From: Sulfitobacter sp. M05
GTDB taxonomy: Bacteria > Pseudomonadota > Alphaproteobacteria > Rhodobacterales > Rhodobacteraceae
Direction of reading: 5' to 3'
Assembly: GCF_029285175.1 (NCBI RefSeq)
Contig: NZ_JABEDH010000001.1
Location: 1,116,001-1,180,000, forward strand
Length of the DNA stretch: 64,000 bases
Shown here: positions 45,468 to 55,224 of the stretch, piece after piece
How positions within the stretch are numbered: position 1 is the stretch's first letter
Layout: the number at the start of each line of letters is the position of its first letter
Made by a program: the position numbers and the translations under genes
The notes under the pieces: model-generated
The model's database searches: none
Told to the model about the DNA's origin: nothing
The model's input: only the letters and a program-made list of their open reading frames with translations

Positions 45468-47525
45468 TTAATTTTCTGGGGCCTGCGCTTTGGGCCAGTT
45501 GGTCCAAAGCCTGTCACCGGCGATATCGCGTGCGGTGGTGATCTGCCATCCCGCGTCTGCCTTTTGCATCGCGACGGCCCCTGTCTGTTTCAATCGGGTT
45601 GGGTCAAATACCATGCAGGGATGGCCGGACAAAACATCGGCCTTGATTGAGGCCACGATAATCTGGCCAGCCCTGCATCCCGGAAAACCCGCCAGCGCCC
45701 GTTTGCCTGACAAATGCACAACCTCGCCGCCTTGCCAGAGCTTGGCCGCTGCTTCCTGTGTGCCGCCAGCTCCGTCATTCTCCAACCAGTTGCGGGCCAC
45801 AAACCCCGCCCCTTTCGCATTGCTCAGCGCGCGCCCCTGCTCTGTCATCACCCCCACCAATGTGCCGGTGTCAGAAATCAGCAGTTCAGGACGCACCGCC
45901 CCGTGCCACAAGACAAAGCTGAGGGCCATGGCAGGCACACCGATCCATCGCAACCGCCCCTGCCACAGGACCAACATCAAAAAGCCGAGTGCCAGCAGCG
46001 GCAGAACCCAGGGCCCCGGGCTGACAATATGTCCGCGCGCCCCGTTCAGCGCCGACACGGCCCGGGCGACGCCAAGGATCCAGTCAAGGCCCAGCCCCAT
46101 CAGCCCCAACCCAATCCAGTCCAATCCAAGAGGGGCCAATATCAAGGCAAGCACGGCAGAAGGAATGATTAATACACCCATCAAGGGCACCGAAGCGAGG
46201 TTCGCAATCAGCCCATATTGCGCAAAAGCATTGAAATGCGCCGCCGCAATCGGGGCTGTCGCCAGCCCCGCAACAGCAGAAGAAACCACCGCGGCGAATA
46301 CCGGCTTTGCCCATCCCGGCAACCAGTTTCGATCCTTCCCACGCAGCCAGCCAAATACTGCGACAAGTGCTGTCGTCGCGGCAAAAGACATCTGGAACCC
46401 CGGCCCCATTAAGGCCTCGGGGCGTAAGACCAGTACAATGATCGCCGCCACGGCAACCGCGCGCAATGAAATCGCCCGCCGCCCGATCATTAACGCCGCA
46501 AGGGCAACCGCGACCATAATGAACGCGCGCTGCGTGGCGACATTGCCCCCAGACAGCGCAAGATACCCCGCCGCCGCCGCCAAGGCACCGATCGCCGCAA
46601 TACCTTTGGTCGGCCAGCGCAGTGCCGGCACCGGATGGGCGGCAAGCAACAGGCGCAAGCTGGCAAAGACAAAAGCCGTTAACAACCCCATGTGCAAACC
46701 GGAAATCGCCAGCAAATGGGCAAGATTGCTGACCCTGAGCGCCGTTAGCGCATCCTGACTGATGGCGCTGCGGTCGCCTGTGGTAATCGCCGCAGCGAAG
46801 CCGCTGGTATCCCCGGACAGACGGGTTTGGATATGAGCGGATGCTGCCATGCGGATCCGGAAAACCGTCAGGCCCGCGTGGCCTTCGCTGGCCTGAGCCA
46901 CCCCCATTAAGGGCACGCGCGTATACCCGACGGCCCCCAGTCGCGCGAACCAGGCGTGGCGTTGAAAATCAAATCCCCCCGGTTCAACCGGACCGGCGGG
47001 CGGCGACAAATGTGCCGTGGTCATCACCCGCAGCCCCGGTTCCGGCGTGATCCCTGCGGGCCCTTTGCCATGCAGCGACACCCGAACCCGCTGCGGCGTG
47101 CGGTGGGGTGGGATATTATCAAGACGCACCCGGTCCAGCGTCAGACGCAGGGCATCAGACTGGCTGCGGTCCATGGCGATGATCCGCCCCTCGACGGCAC
47201 CGTAATAACGCCAGCTCAGCACCGGACCGGCGACCGAATGCGCCCGCGCACCGGCCAGAATGAAGCCGATCAGGCAAAGCCCAAGCCCCAGCGCAAAGGG
47301 TGACAAAGCTTCGGGTAGCACTTTGGTGACGCCCAGCAATGCCATCACCAACAGCACCCCCCAGAGATAAACCGGCCAGGCAGGTTCCCAACCCAGCGAA
47401 AAATAACAAGCGATGCCACAGGCCAGACAAACCGGCACCCATCCCAGCAAGGCACCGCGTTGCGCCAGCAAGGTGGTTTCGGCCCCGCCAGCCGCCTTTC
47501 GAACTGCGCCGCCGATGCCGGCCAT
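45468..47525 (-). CDS. comEC: ComEC/Rec2-type DNA-uptake channel
   Basis: A 685-residue inner-membrane protein with about ten or more transmembrane helices: an N-terminal OB-like periplasmic domain (about 60-220) and the Competence domain (about 225-490, AHLLAISGLHMGLLTAFVFA). In model ComEC the C-terminus is a metallo-beta-lactamase-like nuclease with HxHxDH; here the C-terminal stretch (about 520-685) has no such motif, so that activity is lost or separate. It is convergent with lexA (7-nt gap) and divergent from gltX. Confidence 0.87.
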   Translation of the reverse strand: MAGIGGAVRKAAGGAETTLLAQRGALLGWVPVCLACGIACYFSLGWEPAWPVYLWGVLLVMALLGVTKVLPEALSPFALGLGLCLIGFILAGARAHSVAGPVLSWRYYGAVEGRIIAMDRSQSDALRLTLDRVRLDNIPPHRTPQRVRVSLHGKGPAGITPEPGLRVMTTAHLSPPAGPVEPGGFDFQRHAWFARLGAVGYTRVPLMGVAQASEGHAGLTVFRIRMAASAHIQTRLSGDTSGFAAAITTGDRSAISQDALTALRVSNLAHLLAISGLHMGLLTAFVFASLRLLLAAHPVPALRWPTKGIAAIGALAAAAGYLALSGGNVATQRAFIMVAVALAALMIGRRAISLRAVAVAAIIVLVLRPEALMGPGFQMSFAATTALVAVFGWLRGKDRNWLPGWAKPVFAAVVSSAVAGLATAPIAAAHFNAFAQYGLIANLASVPLMGVLIIPSAVLALILAPLGLDWIGLGLMGLGLDWILGVARAVSALNGARGHIVSPGPWVLPLLALGFLMLVLWQGRLRWIGVPAMALSFVLWHGAVRPELLISDTGTLVGVMTEQGRALSNAKGAGFVARNWLENDGAGGTQEAAAKLWQGGEVVHLSGKRALAGFPGCRAGQIIVASIKADVLSGHPCMVFDPTRLKQTGAVAMQKADAGWQITTARDIAGDRLWTNWPKAQAPEN

Positions 47526-47638
47526 GCTTGCTCCCGTTCACCGCACTGGATAGACAGGCCACAACACTAGCGGAACGATGGTTAGCGAAAGGTAAACGCG
47601 GCCCTGTTCCTGATAAATCCAGCTAAGGAAAGACCGCC

Positions 47639-49039
47639 ATGACCACCCCCGTTGTCACCCGTTTCGCCCCGTCCCCCACCGGATTTCTGCATATTGGCGG
47701 TGCGCGGACCGCTCTGTTCAACTGGCTCTATGCCCGTGGCCGCGGCGGCCAGTTCCTGTTGCGTATCGAAGACACCGACCGCGCACGGTCCACCCCCGAA
47801 GCCACCGCAGCGATCATGCAAGGCATGGCATGGCTGGGGCTGGACCATGATGGCGACATCGTAAGCCAGTTCGACAATGCCCCCCGCCACGCCGAAGTGG
47901 CGCTGGACCTGTTGGCACAGGGCAAGGCCTATAAGTGTTTCGCCACACAGGAAGAAATCAGCGCCTATCGTGACGCGGCCAAGGCCGAAGGCAAAAGCAC
48001 GCTTTATCATTCGCCATGGCGCGATGCGGACGCCGCGGATCACCCCGACGCGCCTTACGTGGTGCGCATCAAAGCCCCACAGAGCGGCACCACTGTGATC
48101 CGCGACGAGGTTCAGGGCGACGTGACGATCCAGAACAGCACCCTTGATGACATGGTTCTGTTACGTTCGGATGGCACCCCTGTTTACATGCTGGCTGTTG
48201 TTGTGGACGATCATGATATGGGAGTGACACATGTGGTACGCGGAGATGACCACCTGAACAATGCCGCACGCCAGATGATGATCTATGACGCAATGGGCTG
48301 GGATGTACCTGTTTGGGCGCATATCCCACTGATCCATGGCGATGACGGCAAAAAGCTGAGCAAACGTCACGGCGCATTGGGCGCGCAGGAATATCAGGTC
48401 ATGGGCTATCCCGCTGCTGGAATGCGCAATTATCTGGCCCGCCTGGGTTGGAGCCACGGCGACGACGAATTTTTCACAGATGCACAGGCACTTGAGTGGT
48501 TTGACCTGAATGGCATCCGCAAAAGCCCGGCACAATTTGACCTGAAAAAGCTGGAAAATATCTGTGGGCAGCACATTGCAACCACAAGTGACGCTGCGTT
48601 GCGGCGCGAATGTGAGGCATTTTTAGAGGCCGCGGGCCGGCCCGCCCTTACCCCGCAACAAAGTGAAGGATTTGAAAAGGCGCTCTATTGCCTAAAAGAA
48701 CGGGCAAAGACCTTGCCGGAACTCCTTGAAAAAGCACATTTTGTCCTAACATCCCGACCAATCGCGCCTGATGAGAAGGCCACCAAAAATCTCGACAATG
48801 TATCCCGTGGTATGCTGAGCGAATTGACGCCGCAGTTGCAAAATGTTAGCTGGGACAAAGAAACACTGGAAGAGGTGATGAACAGCTTTGCGGCTGCGAA
48901 AGACACCAAATTCGGAAAACTCGCGGGGCCCCTTCGGGCGGCACTTGCAGGGCGCGCCGTAACCCCATCTGTTTATGACATGATGCTTGTGTTGGGGCAC
49001 GATGAGACCCTCGCCCGATTGGGTGACGCTGCGGGTTGA
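47639..49039 (+). CDS. gltX: Glutamyl-tRNA synthetase
   Basis: A 466-residue class I synthetase. The HIGH motif is [14 protein letters not shown] (about 17-30) and the KMSKS-equivalent is KKLSKRHGA (about 238-246). The C-terminal half is the alpha-helical anticodon domain. Alphaproteobacteria often carry two GltX types charging tRNA-Glu and tRNA-Gln; only this one is in the window. It precedes gltA by 119 nt. Confidence 0.95.
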   Translation: MTTPVVTRFAPSPTGFLHIGGARTALFNWLYARGRGGQFLLRIEDTDRARSTPEATAAIMQGMAWLGLDHDGDIVSQFDNAPRHAEVALDLLAQGKAYKCFATQEEISAYRDAAKAEGKSTLYHSPWRDADAADHPDAPYVVRIKAPQSGTTVIRDEVQGDVTIQNSTLDDMVLLRSDGTPVYMLAVVVDDHDMGVTHVVRGDDHLNNAARQMMIYDAMGWDVPVWAHIPLIHGDDGKKLSKRHGALGAQEYQVMGYPAAGMRNYLARLGWSHGDDEFFTDAQALEWFDLNGIRKSPAQFDLKKLENICGQHIATTSDAALRRECEAFLEAAGRPALTPQQSEGFEKALYCLKERAKTLPELLEKAHFVLTSRPIAPDEKATKNLDNVSRGMLSELTPQLQNVSWDKETLEEVMNSFAAAKDTKFGKLAGPLRAALAGRAVTPSVYDMMLVLGHDETLARLGDAAG

Positions 49040-49158
49040 GAAGCGGTTAACCACTTCTCAACAGGGCAGGAAGATAAGAGATGGAATGGCCCCTTTTGAC
49101 GGGCCAAGCCCCAGACAGCAGGCAGAAAGCCTGCTGCCAACCGGACGAAAGGGACCGC

Positions 49159-50454
49159 ATGACAGAGAGTACGAAATCCGCAACGCTGACCATTGATGGC
49201 AAGACCTACGATCTTCCCATATTCTCGCCGACAGCCGGCCCCGACGTGATCGACATCCGCAAGCTTTATGCGCAAGCCGATGTCTTTACCTATGATCCCG
49301 GCTTTACCTCGACTGCCGCATGCGACAGCAGGATCACCTTTATTGATGGCGAAGAAGGTGTATTGCTGCATCGTGGTTATCCGATTGACCAGTTGGCAGG
49401 CAAATCTCACTATCTCGAAGTATGTTACCTGCTGCTTTACGGTGAGCTGCCCTCCCCCGCAGAGCTGGAAGATTTCGAAAGCCGCGTGACCAACCACACG
49501 ATGCTGCACGAACAGATGATGTATCTGTTCCGCGGGTTCCGCCGTGACGCCCACCCGATGGCGATTATGGTTGGCGTTGTTGGCGCAATGTCAGCATTTT
49601 ACCACGACAGCACCGATATCACAGACGAATGGCAGCGCGAGGTCGCAACGATCCGCCTGATCGCCAAAATGCCGACCATCGCGGCGATGGCCTATAAGTA
49701 CACCATCGGCCAGCCTTTCGAATATCCGCGCAACGATCTGGATTATGCCTCCAACTTCCTGCGTATGTGTTTCGGCGTCCCTGCCGAGGATTACGTTGTT
49801 GACCCGATCCTCAGCCGCGCGATGGACCGCATCTTTACCCTTCATGCGGATCACGAGCAGAATGCATCAACCTCGACAGTGCGTCTGGCCTCGTCCTCGG
49901 GCGCGAACCCCTTTGCCTGTATCGCGGCGGGTATTGCCTGCCTTTGGGGCCCCGCGCATGGTGGTGCCAACCAAGCCTGCCTTGAAATGCTCAAGGAAAT
50001 CGGCACGCCCGACCGCATTCCCGAATTCATCGCCCGCGCCAAGGACAAGAATGATCCGTTCCGCCTGATGGGCTTTGGTCACCGCGTTTACAAAAACCAC
50101 GACCCGCGTGCCACCGTGATGAAGGAGAGCGCAGACGAGGTTCTGGAACTGCTTGGTGTTGAAAACAACCCCGTCCTTCAGGTCGCAAAAGAACTGGAGA
50201 AAGCAGCGCTTGCCGATCCGTACTTTGCGGAAAAGAAGCTGTTCCCGAACGTGGACTTCTATTCCGGCGTCATTCTGGAGGCGATGGGCTTCCCGACCTC
50301 GATGTTCACCCCGATCTTTGCGCTGTCGCGCACCGTTGGCTGGATTTCGCAGTGGAAAGAAATGATCGCGGATCCACAGAACAAAATCGGCCGCCCGCGC
50401 CAGCTGTATCTGGGCGAGACAAGCCGCGATTACGTGGACATCGAAAACCGCTGA
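49159..50454 (+). CDS. gltA: Citrate synthase
   Basis: A 431-residue type II citrate synthase condensing oxaloacetate and acetyl-CoA. The catalytic His residues lie in [11 protein letters not shown] and [14 protein letters not shown], and the Asp in [15 protein letters not shown] (about 365-379). The ATG at 49159 has AAAGGGA upstream; the reading frame from 49081 is untranslated leader. It is followed by an intrinsic terminator. Confidence 0.96.
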   Translation: MTESTKSATLTIDGKTYDLPIFSPTAGPDVIDIRKLYAQADVFTYDPGFTSTAACDSRITFIDGEEGVLLHRGYPIDQLAGKSHYLEVCYLLLYGELPSPAELEDFESRVTNHTMLHEQMMYLFRGFRRDAHPMAIMVGVVGAMSAFYHDSTDITDEWQREVATIRLIAKMPTIAAMAYKYTIGQPFEYPRNDLDYASNFLRMCFGVPAEDYVVDPILSRAMDRIFTLHADHEQNASTSTVRLASSSGANPFACIAAGIACLWGPAHGGANQACLEMLKEIGTPDRIPEFIARAKDKNDPFRLMGFGHRVYKNHDPRATVMKESADEVLELLGVENNPVLQVAKELEKAALADPYFAEKKLFPNVDFYSGVILEAMGFPTSMFTPIFALSRTVGWISQWKEMIADPQNKIGRPRQLYLGETSRDYVDIENR

Positions 50455-50475
50455 TCCGCTTTATATTTAATTCTG

Positions 50476-50504
50476 AAACGCCCCGCTTCGTCCGGGGCGT
50501 TTTT
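50476..50504 (+). terminator. Rho-independent terminator of gltA
   Basis: ACGCCCCG (50478-50485) and CGGGGCGT (50493-50500) form an 8-bp GC-rich stem with a 7-nt loop, extended by AA/TT, and followed by a run of five T. It begins 21 nt after the gltA stop. Confidence 0.9.
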
Positions 50505-50794
50505 ACGTTTGGCTGTTTACCAAGCGGCAACAAATCCGCCTCGGCGCGGTTAAATTATGGCAGACCTGCCGCATTTACGATCCGAATCATTTTGATACGA
50601 ATCCCATTTTAGGCGTGGAAATAGGCGGAAATCCCGAGAATTGTTTCACCAGCAATTGCTGGGATCGAAACGGAACGACCTGAAATAAGGCACAATGAAG
50701 GCATTGTTTCGCCCCCCACGACAATCCATGCCCTGTCATTGACGCTTGCTGTGCGCTGCCGTTAGCGTGCCATTAACACATCGAAGGAAGCCCC
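50505..50794. promoter_or_regulatory. Intergenic region with a 14-bp palindrome and a putative promoter
   Basis: A perfect palindrome CCAGCAATTGCTGG occupies 50649-50662, flanked by GTTTC and GAAAC. A sigma-70-like promoter is possible: TTGACG (50739-50744), 17 nt, TTAGCG (50762-50767), followed by AAGGAA and the start at 50795. The palindrome is too far upstream to be a simple repressor site but could bind an activator. Confidence 0.4.
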
Positions 50795-50929
50795 ATGTTT
50801 GTTGCGTTAACCGTGATTTTGTCTTGTTTAATCATTACCGACATTGCCCTGCGCAGCTATGACGCGCGGCGCTCAGCACGGGTACAGGCCCGCATCAAAC
50901 GCAGCATTAACCGGAGTAATGACACATGA
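50795..50929 (+). CDS. 44-aa single-helix membrane protein
   Basis: A 44-residue protein: hydrophobic helix FVALTVILSCLIITDIAL (2-19) followed by a basic tail rich in Arg (SYDARRSARVQARIKRS). The ribosome-binding site AAGGAA is well placed and the stop overlaps the next start by 4 nt (ATGA), a strong sign of a real gene. Function is unknown; a type-II-like small membrane protein (N-out or N-in undetermined). Confidence 0.7.
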   Translation: MFVALTVILSCLIITDIALRSYDARRSARVQARIKRSINRSNDT

Positions 50930-51225
50930 GCCGCGATATCTATGGCGGCGCGTTGCGCTGGGAAAATGCGACAGGACTGATGTCGGCCAAGCAGAACAGC
51001 CCGCTTGCCCCGCAAGGGGCATTTGTGCCCGATACCATGCATGACTGTGATCAAGTCGCAGTGGTCTATAACAAGGGTGAAACACCGCCAGAGATCACCA
51101 TCAAACAGGTCTCGGGTTCTGTACACACGGTGCTGGCAGACGGCGTCGCGGTGGCGGTCATTGCACGGGCCGCCGGCCCTGCTGTTTGCGCCGAAGACGT
51201 GCTTTTGGTCGAACGTTCGATCTAG
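50926..51225 (+). CDS. 99-aa protein of unknown function
   Basis: A 99-residue, probably soluble protein with no domain I recognise. It is beta-rich in prediction (TIKQVSGSVHTVLADGVAVAVIAR) with two isolated Cys residues. It is co-translated with the 44-aa membrane protein (ATGA overlap) and is followed by a hairpin. Co-translation suggests the two act together. Confidence 0.6.
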   Translation: MSRDIYGGALRWENATGLMSAKQNSPLAPQGAFVPDTMHDCDQVAVVYNKGETPPEITIKQVSGSVHTVLADGVAVAVIARAAGPAVCAEDVLLVERSI

Positions 51226-51233
51226 CCGAAATA

Positions 51234-51262
51234 GCTGTCCCGCCGCTACAGGTCGGGACAGC
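51234..51262. terminator. Hairpin between convergent genes
   Basis: GCTGTCCCG (51234-51242) and CGGGACAGC (51254-51262) form a perfect 9-bp stem with an 11-nt loop, between the 99-aa gene (plus) and the enoyl-CoA hydratase gene (minus). No long T-run follows, so termination may be factor-assisted and bidirectional. Confidence 0.45.
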
Positions 51263-51286
51263 CACGCCTATGTATAGGCCTCGGAC

Positions 51287-52063
51287 TTAACGTCCTTCGA
51301 AGGTCGCCGGGCGTTTTTCGATAAAGGCCAAAACCCCTTCTTTAAAGTCGCGCGACTGGCCGCAAACGCCCTGCGCCTGACCTTCCAGTGTTAGCTGCTC
51401 TTCAAAAGTGTTGTCCCACGCGCCCCGGATCACGTTTTTCACTTCGCTATATGCAATCGTTGGCCCCGCAGCCAAATGCGCCGCCTTGCCACGCCAGTTG
51501 GCGTCAAACTCTGCGTCTGGCACCGCCTCCCAGATCATGCCCCAATCGTCGGCCTGACGGGCGCTGATCTTATCGGCAAACAAGGCGGCCCCCATGGCTT
51601 TGGCCGTTCCCATGGAACGGGGCAACACATAGGTACCACCGGCATCCGGGATCAGGCCAATGCGTGTAAAGGCCTGAAGGAAATAGGCCGATTCCGTTGC
51701 GATAACGACATCCGCTGCCAGTGCAAGGTTTGCACCCGCCCCTGCCGCTGGTCCGTTAACCGCCGCAATTGTAGGCACCGGACAGTTCACAATGGCGCGC
51801 AGCATCGGCGCATATTCGTCTCGCAATGTGCGCTCCATGTCCATGGAAGAGCCGCCCGTGCTATCGCCAAGGTCCTGCCCGGAACAAAACGCCCGCCCTT
51901 CACCAGTGATGACCAGTACCCGACCATCCTTGCCGCCCTGCGTCGCAGCATGGGCAATCTCTGCCCGCATCTGCGTCGTCAGCGCATTCATCTTATCGGC
52001 GCGCGACAGGGTAATAAGCGCAATGTCGTTCTCAACGGTATAGGTGATGGTCTGATAGTCCAT
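51287..52063 (-). CDS. Enoyl-CoA hydratase/isomerase (PaaG-like)
   Basis: A 258-residue crotonase-fold enzyme. Oxyanion motifs RAFCSGQDLGD (about 58-68) and NGPAAGAGANLALAADVV are intact, and the segment IGLIPDAGGTYVLPRSMG carries the conserved catalytic carboxylate pattern. The DAGGTY-LPR signature resembles PaaG-type epoxyphenylacetyl-CoA isomerases, but no paa genes are nearby, so general enoyl-CoA hydratase is the safe call. The start at 52063 has AAGGA upstream. Confidence 0.85.
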   Translation of the reverse strand: MDYQTITYTVENDIALITLSRADKMNALTTQMRAEIAHAATQGGKDGRVLVITGEGRAFCSGQDLGDSTGGSSMDMERTLRDEYAPMLRAIVNCPVPTIAAVNGPAAGAGANLALAADVVIATESAYFLQAFTRIGLIPDAGGTYVLPRSMGTAKAMGAALFADKISARQADDWGMIWEAVPDAEFDANWRGKAAHLAAGPTIAYSEVKNVIRGAWDNTFEEQLTLEGQAQGVCGQSRDFKEGVLAFIEKRPATFEGR

Positions 52064-52156
52064 AATCGAGCGTCCTTTTTGGGCAATTTTGCACAGTGTT
52101 ACCAAAGCAGGTGCAGGTCACCAGCGAAACCGGACGTCATCCGCAGATTTACGGGC

Positions 52157-52609
52157 TCAGCGCCCCAGAATATCGTCCAACCGCGCCTGTTCCGCCTCGC
52201 TCAACGGTTGATCGCTGCCCGGACGCCCCCGCGCCCGTCCCCTCAGATAGGCAATGCCGACGCCGCCAGCCAGCAGTAACATCAGCGGCCCCGCCCCCCA
52301 AAGCAACCAGTTAGCCCCGCTGGCAGGCGGATTAAGCAAAACAAATTCGCCATAACGCGCCACGATGAAATCCACCGCTTCAGTGTCGCTGTCCCCGGCG
52401 ACCAGACGTTCCCGCACTAGCAGGCGCAGATCACGTGCAAGGGTGGCATTGCTTTCGTCGATACTTTCGTTCTGGCACACCAGACAACGCAGCCCCTTGG
52501 ACAGGTCCCGCGCCCGTTGCTCCAGCACCGGATCGTCAAGGATTTCGTCAGGCTGAACCGCCCAAAGCGGCGAAGCCGCCAGCATAAACAGCAGAACAAG
52601 GTGTTTCAT
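52157..52609 (-). CDS. ccmH: Cytochrome c maturation protein CcmH
   Basis: A 150-residue CcmH/NrfF-type haem-lyase thioredoxin-like subunit that reduces apocytochrome c cysteines. Signal peptide (about 1-17), CxxC as Cys42-Leu-Val-Cys45 (LRCLVCQNESI), and one C-terminal transmembrane helix (about 100-120, WLLWGAGPLMLLLAGGVGIAY) with a basic tail. It overlaps ccmF by 4 nt. Confidence 0.93.
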   Translation of the reverse strand: MKHLVLLFMLAASPLWAVQPDEILDDPVLEQRARDLSKGLRCLVCQNESIDESNATLARDLRLLVRERLVAGDSDTEAVDFIVARYGEFVLLNPPASGANWLLWGAGPLMLLLAGGVGIAYLRGRARGRPGSDQPLSEAEQARLDDILGR

Positions 52610-54576
52610 TGTGCTGGCACCTGCGCCGGAGACCGCTTGCCGGAGGCACCGGCAGCCACACGGAACCGTCGATCGGTCAAGCTGAGCAAGCCGCCCAACG
52701 CCATCAACGCCGCGCCGATCCAGATCCAGTTGGTCATTGGTTTGATATAGGTGCGCACAGTCCAGCCGCCATTATCTTGTTGATCCCCAATCACCACATA
52801 AACATCCCGGATCAGGTCATAGTCGATCCCGGCTTCTGTGGTGGGCATTTGGGCAACCGGATAAAACCGTTTTTCGGGGCGCAATTCGGCGACAAATCCC
52901 CCCCCGTCACGCAGGGTCAGCACCCCCATTGTCGACAGGTAATTCGGCCCGCGCACTTCTTGCACATCCGTCAGGGTCAGTTCGTATTTGCCAACGTTCC
53001 ACGGCTGGTTCATCTGCACCGCGCGGATGTCGTCCTGCGTCCAGGCGGTCAGCCCTGCAATACCGGCCATGGTGACCCCTAGCCCTGCATGCGCCGTTGC
53101 CTTGCCCCAATCAGCACGCGGTAAACGCGCCAAGCGGCGCAGCCGGTCTGGCCCGCGCCCGGTGCGTTGCACCAGCTCAACAACAACGCCCATCACCAGC
53201 CAAGCGCCTAAAAACAGGCCAATCGGCCCGATCAGGCTGCGACCGGACTGCATCGCATAGGTTAATCCACCAACGGCCAGCGCCAAGAGAAACACATAAC
53301 GGAAAGGGCGCATTGCCTTGAAAAGATTCGCCCTTTTCCACGGCATCACCGACCCGACCGGCAAAATGACCCCAAGCGCCACCATGAAGGGCGTAAAGGC
53401 CGCGTTAAAGAACGGTGGCCCTACACTCAGTTTGCGGTCAAAAAACATCTCGGCCACCAGCGGCCACATTGTGCCAACAAAAACCACAAAACAGGCAACG
53501 GCCAGCAACATGTTATTCACCACCAACGCGGATTCGCGGCTGGCAAGGGCAAACACCCCTTTGGCTTCCATCGCGCCAGCCCGCAGCGTGAACAGCACCA
53601 AGGCACCGCCCATGAAAAATCCGAGGATCAGCAAAATCCAGATGCCACGCTCCGGATCATTTGCGAAAGCATGTACCGACGTCAGCAGCCCCGAACGCAC
53701 AATAAATGTACCGATCAAAGAAAACCCGAAAGCAAGGATCGCCAAAAGGATGGTCCAGCTTTTCAGCGCTTCGCGTTTCTCGACCACAATAGCAGAGTGA
53801 AGCAGCGCAGCCGCCAGAAGCCACGGCATAAAGGAAGCGTTTTCAACCGGATCCCAGAACCAGAAACCGCCCCAACCCAATTCGTAATAGGCCCACCAAG
53901 AGCCCAACGCGATGCCGATGGTCAGGAATATCCAGGCCGCCAATGTCCAGGGCCGCACCCAACGGCCCCATGCCGCATCTATACGCCCCTCCATCAATGC
54001 CGCCACGGCAAAGCTGAAGGTCATGCTCAGGCCGACATAGCCGAGATAAAGAAACGGCGGGTGGAATGCGAGCCCAGGATCTTGCAACAAAGGGTTCAGG
54101 TCCTGCCCGTCAAAAGGGGGCGTTTGCAGGCGCAAGAAAGGGTTGGAAGTGAATAGGATAAAGCCGAAAAAGGCGACAGCAATCGCCGCCTGCACGCTTA
54201 ACACCCGCGCCCGCAACGTCGGTGGCAAGTTGCCGCCAAACCACGCCGCCATTGCGCCAAACAGGGTCACAATCAGTACCCAAAGCAACATTGACCCTTC
54301 GTGATTGCCCCATGTTCCGCTGATCTTATAGAGCATCGGTTTGGCGGAATGGCTGTTGGCCCAGACCACCTGCAAAGAGAAATCCGACACGATGAACGCC
54401 CACATCAAGGCCCCAAAGGCCAAGGCCGTCAGAGCAAACTGTGCCCCCGCAGCAGGTTCGGCAACGGCCATCCACCCCGACCAGTGTTTGCGGACACCAA
54501 TTAATGGCACCACCATTTGCACAATGGCAACAAGGGCCGCGAGGATAAGGGCGAAATGTCCGAGTTCTGTAATCAT
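52606..54576 (-). CDS. ccmF: Cytochrome c haem lyase subunit CcmF
   Basis: A 656-residue inner-membrane protein with about 13-15 transmembrane helices. The WWD-type haem-handling motif is WGGFWFWDPVENASFMPWL (about 240-258), with conserved His residues around it. It transfers haem from CcmE to apocytochrome c together with CcmH, whose gene overlaps its end by 4 nt. ccmE is 1.3 kb upstream, separated by two lysis genes. Confidence 0.95.
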   Translation of the reverse strand: MITELGHFALILAALVAIVQMVVPLIGVRKHWSGWMAVAEPAAGAQFALTALAFGALMWAFIVSDFSLQVVWANSHSAKPMLYKISGTWGNHEGSMLLWVLIVTLFGAMAAWFGGNLPPTLRARVLSVQAAIAVAFFGFILFTSNPFLRLQTPPFDGQDLNPLLQDPGLAFHPPFLYLGYVGLSMTFSFAVAALMEGRIDAAWGRWVRPWTLAAWIFLTIGIALGSWWAYYELGWGGFWFWDPVENASFMPWLLAAALLHSAIVVEKREALKSWTILLAILAFGFSLIGTFIVRSGLLTSVHAFANDPERGIWILLILGFFMGGALVLFTLRAGAMEAKGVFALASRESALVVNNMLLAVACFVVFVGTMWPLVAEMFFDRKLSVGPPFFNAAFTPFMVALGVILPVGSVMPWKRANLFKAMRPFRYVFLLALAVGGLTYAMQSGRSLIGPIGLFLGAWLVMGVVVELVQRTGRGPDRLRRLARLPRADWGKATAHAGLGVTMAGIAGLTAWTQDDIRAVQMNQPWNVGKYELTLTDVQEVRGPNYLSTMGVLTLRDGGGFVAELRPEKRFYPVAQMPTTEAGIDYDLIRDVYVVIGDQQDNGGWTVRTYIKPMTNWIWIGAALMALGGLLSLTDRRFRVAAGASGKRSPAQVPAQ

Positions 54577-54648
54577 GCCGCGAATATAGGCGGCATTTGC
54601 GCCCGCTGCTACGTCAATTCACCATGCGCAGGCGCCAAAGCGTCGCAG

Positions 54649-55224
54649 TCAGCCCCCTGTGCGCTTCCATGCCTCCAGTGCCGCGTTACCGGTCGGCGCG
54701 ACTGCAGCCGTCAGCAACTGTGCATCCGGCGCGGTGTCAGCCACAGAAACACTTGCCGCACCCAGTGCCCGAATCTCAGAAATGTTATGCAGAACCTTCG
54801 GCACCCGTGAGACAGAGCCGACAATCTCGCGCTGGAACTCCTGCACTTTGACCTGATGGCGGGCCCCGAAATAGAACGACACGATCACCCCCAAGAGCCA
54901 CCACAACGGCTCTGGTACCAGCGCAATTCCCTGCATCCGCTCGGCAAACCATAAGGGTGCAACCATCGCAGAGACGAACAACCCCAGCGTCCCCAGAGCC
55001 AATGCCGGACGCGGCAACCGGTTCACTCCGTCCATGAAGCGGTCAAACATCCCGCGCCGGGGCACCATAAATTCGCTACCAAACTGCTGCATCGCCTGCC
55101 CTTGCACGTCGGCACTACGCTGCGCCCCTGCTTCGGCGTTTTCGCGAAACACCTCGACCGTGTCGCGCAGCACATTGGACTGCCCGCCAAACACCATCGT
55201 TAACACCCGTTCGATCAATCCCAT
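54649..55224 (-). CDS. Holin, gene-transfer-agent release type
   Basis: A 191-residue holin of the 3TM/DUF3154 type associated with gene-transfer-agent release. Two clear transmembrane helices lie at about 72-94 (PALALGTLGLFVSAMVAPLWFA) and 101-122 (LVPEPLWWLLGVIVSFYFGAR), the second preceded by Glu/Gln-rich helices; a third may be in the N-terminal half. Holins release the endolysin through the inner membrane. The 10-nt overlap with the endolysin gene fixes the pair. It corresponds in type to the Rhodobacter capsulatus GTA lysis genes. Confidence 0.85.
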   Translation of the reverse strand: MGLIERVLTMVFGGQSNVLRDTVEVFRENAEAGAQRSADVQGQAMQQFGSEFMVPRRGMFDRFMDGVNRLPRPALALGTLGLFVSAMVAPLWFAERMQGIALVPEPLWWLLGVIVSFYFGARHQVKVQEFQREIVGSVSRVPKVLHNISEIRALGAASVSVADTAPDAQLLTAAVAPTGNAALEAWKRTGG

